From Mycolicibacterium frederiksbergense (GTDB lineage: Bacteria; Actinomycetota; Actinomycetes; Mycobacteriales; Mycobacteriaceae), in NCBI RefSeq assembly GCF_029893345.1, contig NZ_JARXVE010000001.1, positions 1,028,067 to 1,092,066 on the forward strand: DNA of 64,000 bases, read 5' to 3'. The position numbers were made by a program, and so were the translations under genes. The notes under the pieces were generated by a model. It saw only the letters and a list, made by a program, of their open reading frames with translations. It did no database searches and was not told the DNA's origin. Positions 62,201 to 64,000 of the stretch are shown in pieces. Position 1 is the stretch's first letter. Every line of letters starts with the position of its first letter.

Positions 62201-63178
62201 CGTCCGACATGTCACAACCAAGCCGAGGTTCGGAACTCTCGCAACATCACTCACCAGTCGCGGTAGCCACTTACGCCAGGCTCCACGGTCCGACTCATTA
62301 ATCGCATCAATAAGGAGTAGCGCACGGCGACTCCGCCGAGCCGCTTCCGCATCCAAGGCAGACACGAGGTCGGCGCCCGACTCAGCCAGTTTGGTCGCTT
62401 CAGCGATGGCGTCAAGAGGGTGCACGTCGGTGCGGAGTTCACTGGCGAGGACTACCACCACAGGCGTTTCGTCACGGAGCGCCTGCAGCGCGAAGTCGCA
62501 TAAGAAGTGTGTCTTGCCAGTTCCCCATTCTCCGAGCAGGAGGACCGAACTCGACCGCGTGAGAAGTTGCCCCTCAGCGCCCTCCACGAATTCGCCGATG
62601 TCCGAAAGTGGCTCGTCCAAGCGTTGGAGGGCCCCTACGCGCAGCCGGATTAGCTCAAGCTGGTTCAAGCGGAGCCTCTTCTCCTCGTCGGACTCGGATC
62701 CCGTACTCGCTTCCTCGAGGGCGCGATGTTCCCTGTGCGCGTCGGCTTGTGTGTCATTCAGCAGCTCACGCACGGTTGATAGATGCCGACGCAAGAGGAG
62801 CGTGTTCTTACGGACATCGCCGGCCAGTGCGGTGCTGGCTAGCTGGCTCAGGTCGCCACATATGCGCTGGAGATTGACAATTCGCCGTCCGAATAGTTGA
62901 TCGGCATCGTCGGAATCGCGATCGTAGGCGGCAACGACTAGACCACGTAATTCTTCCGCGCGTTCCCGGAAGCTAGATCCCACACTCAAAGCTGAAGCGG
63001 CCCGCTGCAGCGGCTCAATAGCAAGATTGGGTGCTCCAGGATTGACCGCGGGCGCATACCGCGGTCCGGCCGAGGACAGCGTCCGCTTAGCTATGTTTCG
63101 GAGTCGAACCATCAAGTCCGACGGTCCGGCCGTTGCACCTATTGAGGTCCTCATACCCATCTCCATCACACAGTTCAC
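59285..63178 (-). CDS. Giant STAND-type NTPase, candidate antiphage sensor
   Basis: 1,297 residues. A helical N-terminal region (1-200, with SAGPRYAPAVNP and a Leu/Arg-rich coiled-coil stretch) precedes a P-loop ATPase: Walker A LLLGEWGTGKTHF (213-225), Walker B LLLIDAINES (287-296), sensor VVTCRTPFD (about 321-329). The LIDAxNE Walker B and the order of motifs match Avs/AVAST-type antiviral STAND NTPases. Residues 450-1297 form a long helical-repeat-like C-terminus that would recognise a viral protein. No recognisable nuclease or TIR effector at either end. Codon use and GC are looser than in the core genes. Start GTG 63178; ATG 63154 (with GGAG upstream) is a good alternative. Confidence 0.82.
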   Translation of the reverse strand: MNCVMEMGMRTSIGATAGPSDLMVRLRNIAKRTLSSAGPRYAPAVNPGAPNLAIEPLQRAASALSVGSSFRERAEELRGLVVAAYDRDSDDADQLFGRRIVNLQRICGDLSQLASTALAGDVRKNTLLLRRHLSTVRELLNDTQADAHREHRALEEASTGSESDEEKRLRLNQLELIRLRVGALQRLDEPLSDIGEFVEGAEGQLLTRSSSVLLLGEWGTGKTHFLCDFALQALRDETPVVVVLASELRTDVHPLDAIAEATKLAESGADLVSALDAEAARRSRRALLLIDAINESDRGAWRKWLPRLVSDVARVPNLGLVVTCRTPFDVSAVVDSARARMVELHHPGFEDQEFDAQLEFFQYYDLPPLHVPLLSSEFSRPLFLRLMCEGVKDLSKRSQKDKLRDLASGQKSMTYVLENFVKHVGAEVEAEHGLSTKACWYIMKGEPRQGRLGLAGVLATNRREWLTADEVAGEIQAFAPFKGRSAQAIMKSMLAAGLLIETSRYGDGGYIDVYALPYQRFSDHLVARHLLDEHLDASTEAKLRRCFYANRRLGAVFVSDRWGRDFSEPGVASALMIEFPERIKRLNEKEGSRTELLSYLPKERRLLHPFVDAFLEGLYWRPASSLTPETERLVALLADRPESEIRTRSYEVVTGLAARGDNRVGFDWLHGRLRAMTMPERDLHWSEFLRKLNEDSNIHRLLAWVEREDLAHVDPSTATRASQVLALILTTTDRRLRDRATRALVLVGECHPAVLFDLTIKFIGFNDPYVPERMLAAAYGACLRCWALEKGNATFADLLATFGRGLLETVLRADAPYATWHALARGYAIGILRILLQLRPRALAGSDRELLVFGDGHAPSPFRPASRIRKADVEDPEHAINMDFGNYTIGRLVDGRGNYDFKHPEYGRVRRQIADRMRRLGYSTERFNVADRAIVNRNGRRREGEEVDRYGKKYSWIAFYEMYGFRAGLGKIADHRLAYPWPSDADIDPSFPQPTPTWKPPHRDAFEASPVAFEEWLTDGEDPDYASLLRLTEVDGNVDDWVLLDAHIHEGAPDGRELKGWVTSVFAPDSSLQRLREEIAEGRELHNDGFPNPGADYYTFHGEVPWSPAFGSDVRRKGGRPRRLNDRAFTYFDSGWKPGIPVEQSSRHWAWESYHSQMNQTGNVMFPAPPIATDLGLRVVGGSSDMVDERGALATIYRKAPGPGYGCSLLYIRGDLVRAYSERRSLHLVQAVVGERTLSYRVTERRLSDPLRRIFQSGVHRFSTVSGLDVSPEFALSTLDPARRELLRNGANKRTLT

Positions 63179-63696
63179 GGGCAGCTAAGCCATACGACGA
63201 CGCCTGATTGATCGACGACTGAGCCGCTTGGCAAGAGGCTCGCCGACCGCACCAGCTACTCGCACTACAGAGAAACGAGAGAAAGCGAGCTGAAACCACG
63301 TTCACACTCTGCCGTACCGAGTCCTGCAAATCTGGGAAGAAGCCTGTGTCAAAGTCATGGGTTTGCCGAGCCGCAAACCACGCGGAAAGACACGGACGCG
63401 ATTCGCGTCGGGTTTTTAGATCGCAGGGCCCGGGGTCCGGGGTACTGGGTGTCTAGCACTCTCCTGGACGTCGCTCACCGACGTCAGGAAACCACCACGT
63501 GGGCCAGACCACGCTGGAGGCAGCCCCGACTCGATTTGAGCATGTCCGAATCGGCGAGGAGCTGTCGCAACTCCCCGCGCCGAGCGCAGTAGCGGAGGCC
63601 GACCGACCGTAGTCGATTCGCCGTGTCAATAAGCCGATCTGACGGTACTAACCGATAGCGTCGATTACCTGTCGGCGACGATTTCGGAGGTGGCGT
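63179..63696. other. Intergenic region upstream of the STAND and repeat genes
   Basis: 518 bp between divergent genes. It holds a terminator-like hairpin (63395-63417) and no convincing gene on either strand. The two promoters presumably lie here. Confidence 0.5.
63395..63417 (+). terminator. Hairpin with T-run
   Basis: GACGCGA-T-TCGCGTC (7-bp stem) followed by GGG and five T residues (63413-63417). It reads on the plus strand and is the most canonical intrinsic terminator in the window, perhaps closing a transcript that enters from an unseen small RNA or leader. Confidence 0.6.
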
Positions 63697-64000
63697 ATGA
63701 GCGAGCCCGAGCAGGCTGCTCTGTCGGCAGCGATGCACGATTCTCTGCTGAAGAACCCGGATATTCAGAAGGCGATTGCCGACTCAGTTTCCGAGATGGC
63801 CCGCCGCGTAGCGCCCGTCACGGGCGACCTTCAGCGGACGATCGCCGAAATGTCTCGAATCACCATGCCCGCCACCCAAGAACTCCAACGGACGATCGCC
63901 GAAGCGTCTCGAATCACCATGCCCGCCACCCAAGAACTCCAACGGACGATCGCCGAAGCGTCTCGAATCACCATGCCCGCCACCCAAGAACTCCAACGGA
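63697..64000 (+). CDS. Gene with 18-residue tandem repeats, 3' end outside the window
   Basis: ATG 63697 has CGGAGG 7 nt upstream. The first ~45 residues (EQAALSAAMHDSLLKNPDIQ, KAIADSVSEMARRVAP) are helical and soluble; from 63832 the frame is made of QRTIAEASRITMPATQEL repeats. It stays open to the window edge. The regular repeat predicts a long helical rod or solenoid. Possibly a partner of the neighbouring STAND gene, which is divergent from it. Function unknown. Confidence 0.75.
   Translation, partial: MSEPEQAALSAAMHDSLLKNPDIQKAIADSVSEMARRVAPVTGDLQRTIAEMSRITMPATQELQRTIAEASRITMPATQELQRTIAEASRITMPATQELQR
63832..64000 (+). repeat. 54-bp tandem repeats
   Basis: Units start at 63832, 63886, 63940 and 63994, exact 54-bp period (18 codons). 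The first copy differs slightly (CAG for CAA, ATG for GCG); later copies look identical. The array continues off the window. Confidence 0.92.

Noticed and set aside
63784..63996. Minus-strand frame rich in EFLGGGHGDSRRFGDRPL repeats
   Set aside because: It is the antisense reading of the 54-bp plus-strand repeats, which have a start codon and ribosome-binding site.
63832..64000. Possible CRISPR array from regular repeats
   Set aside because: The 54-bp units are contiguous with no spacers and are translated in frame.

Overview
This window comes from a high-GC actinobacterium, almost certainly a fast-growing Mycolicibacterium/Mycobacterium-type organism. Evidence: an mmpS/mmpL pair, a 759-residue ICL2-type isocitrate lyase, a mycofactocin-type short-chain dehydrogenase, an EspC-like ESX substrate, many FadD/MaoC/SDR genes, small secreted proteins with AxA signal peptides, and a left end whose gene order (sterol desaturase, S1-like protease, FAD flavoprotein, BacA-like ABC transporter) recalls Rv1814-Rv1819c of M. 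tuberculosis (from memory). No rRNA, tRNA, CRISPR array or intact insertion sequence was seen.

Layout. 1-7 kb: end of a BacA/Rv1819c-like ABC transporter, a flavoprotein plus VOC gene behind a KstR-type operator, a secreted S1 protease, a bulb-lectin/LysM protein and a sterol-desaturase-family enzyme. 6.3-17.9 kb: a coupled pair of SMR efflux subunits, an MFS exporter, malQ, small secreted proteins, a possible di-iron protein coupled to a flavin/2Fe-2S reductase, a NUDIX protein, an SGNH hydrolase and several conserved hypotheticals. 18-24.5 kb: a lipid/steroid-like catabolic locus (two acyl-CoA ligases, P450, mycofactocin SDR, SRPBCC protein, TetR) with a perfect palindromic operator candidate. 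24.7-41 kb: a DyP-peroxidase operon, SDR and MFS, ICL2, a membrane acyltransferase, a kinase-STAND fusion, a LAS-type peptidase, a double-hotdog MaoC dehydratase and a DHA1 exporter. 41-45.8 kb: mmpS-mmpL and small proteins.

46.5-50.1 kb is a candidate type VII secretion module: a Pro-rich membrane protein with 48-bp repeats, an EspC-like small protein, a 603-residue protein with a WXG-like N-terminus and a DUF1023 alpha/beta-hydrolase domain, and a lipoprotein. By analogy with lipase toxins and lipoprotein immunity in other type VII systems it may be a secreted hydrolase with its protector.

50.5-55.7 kb is a compact catabolic operon (SDR, acetoacetate-decarboxylase-like protein, two related amidohydrolases) read away from an IclR regulator across a palindrome. 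56-59 kb is a genomic scar: small intact genes mixed with remnants, including a 5'-truncated DUF1851-type immunity gene and a nearly identical second copy of most of the iclR gene 3,211 bp downstream of the first. 59.3-64 kb is accessory: a 1,297-residue STAND-type NTPase resembling antiphage sensors, and an open-ended gene built of 54-bp tandem repeats that runs off the window.
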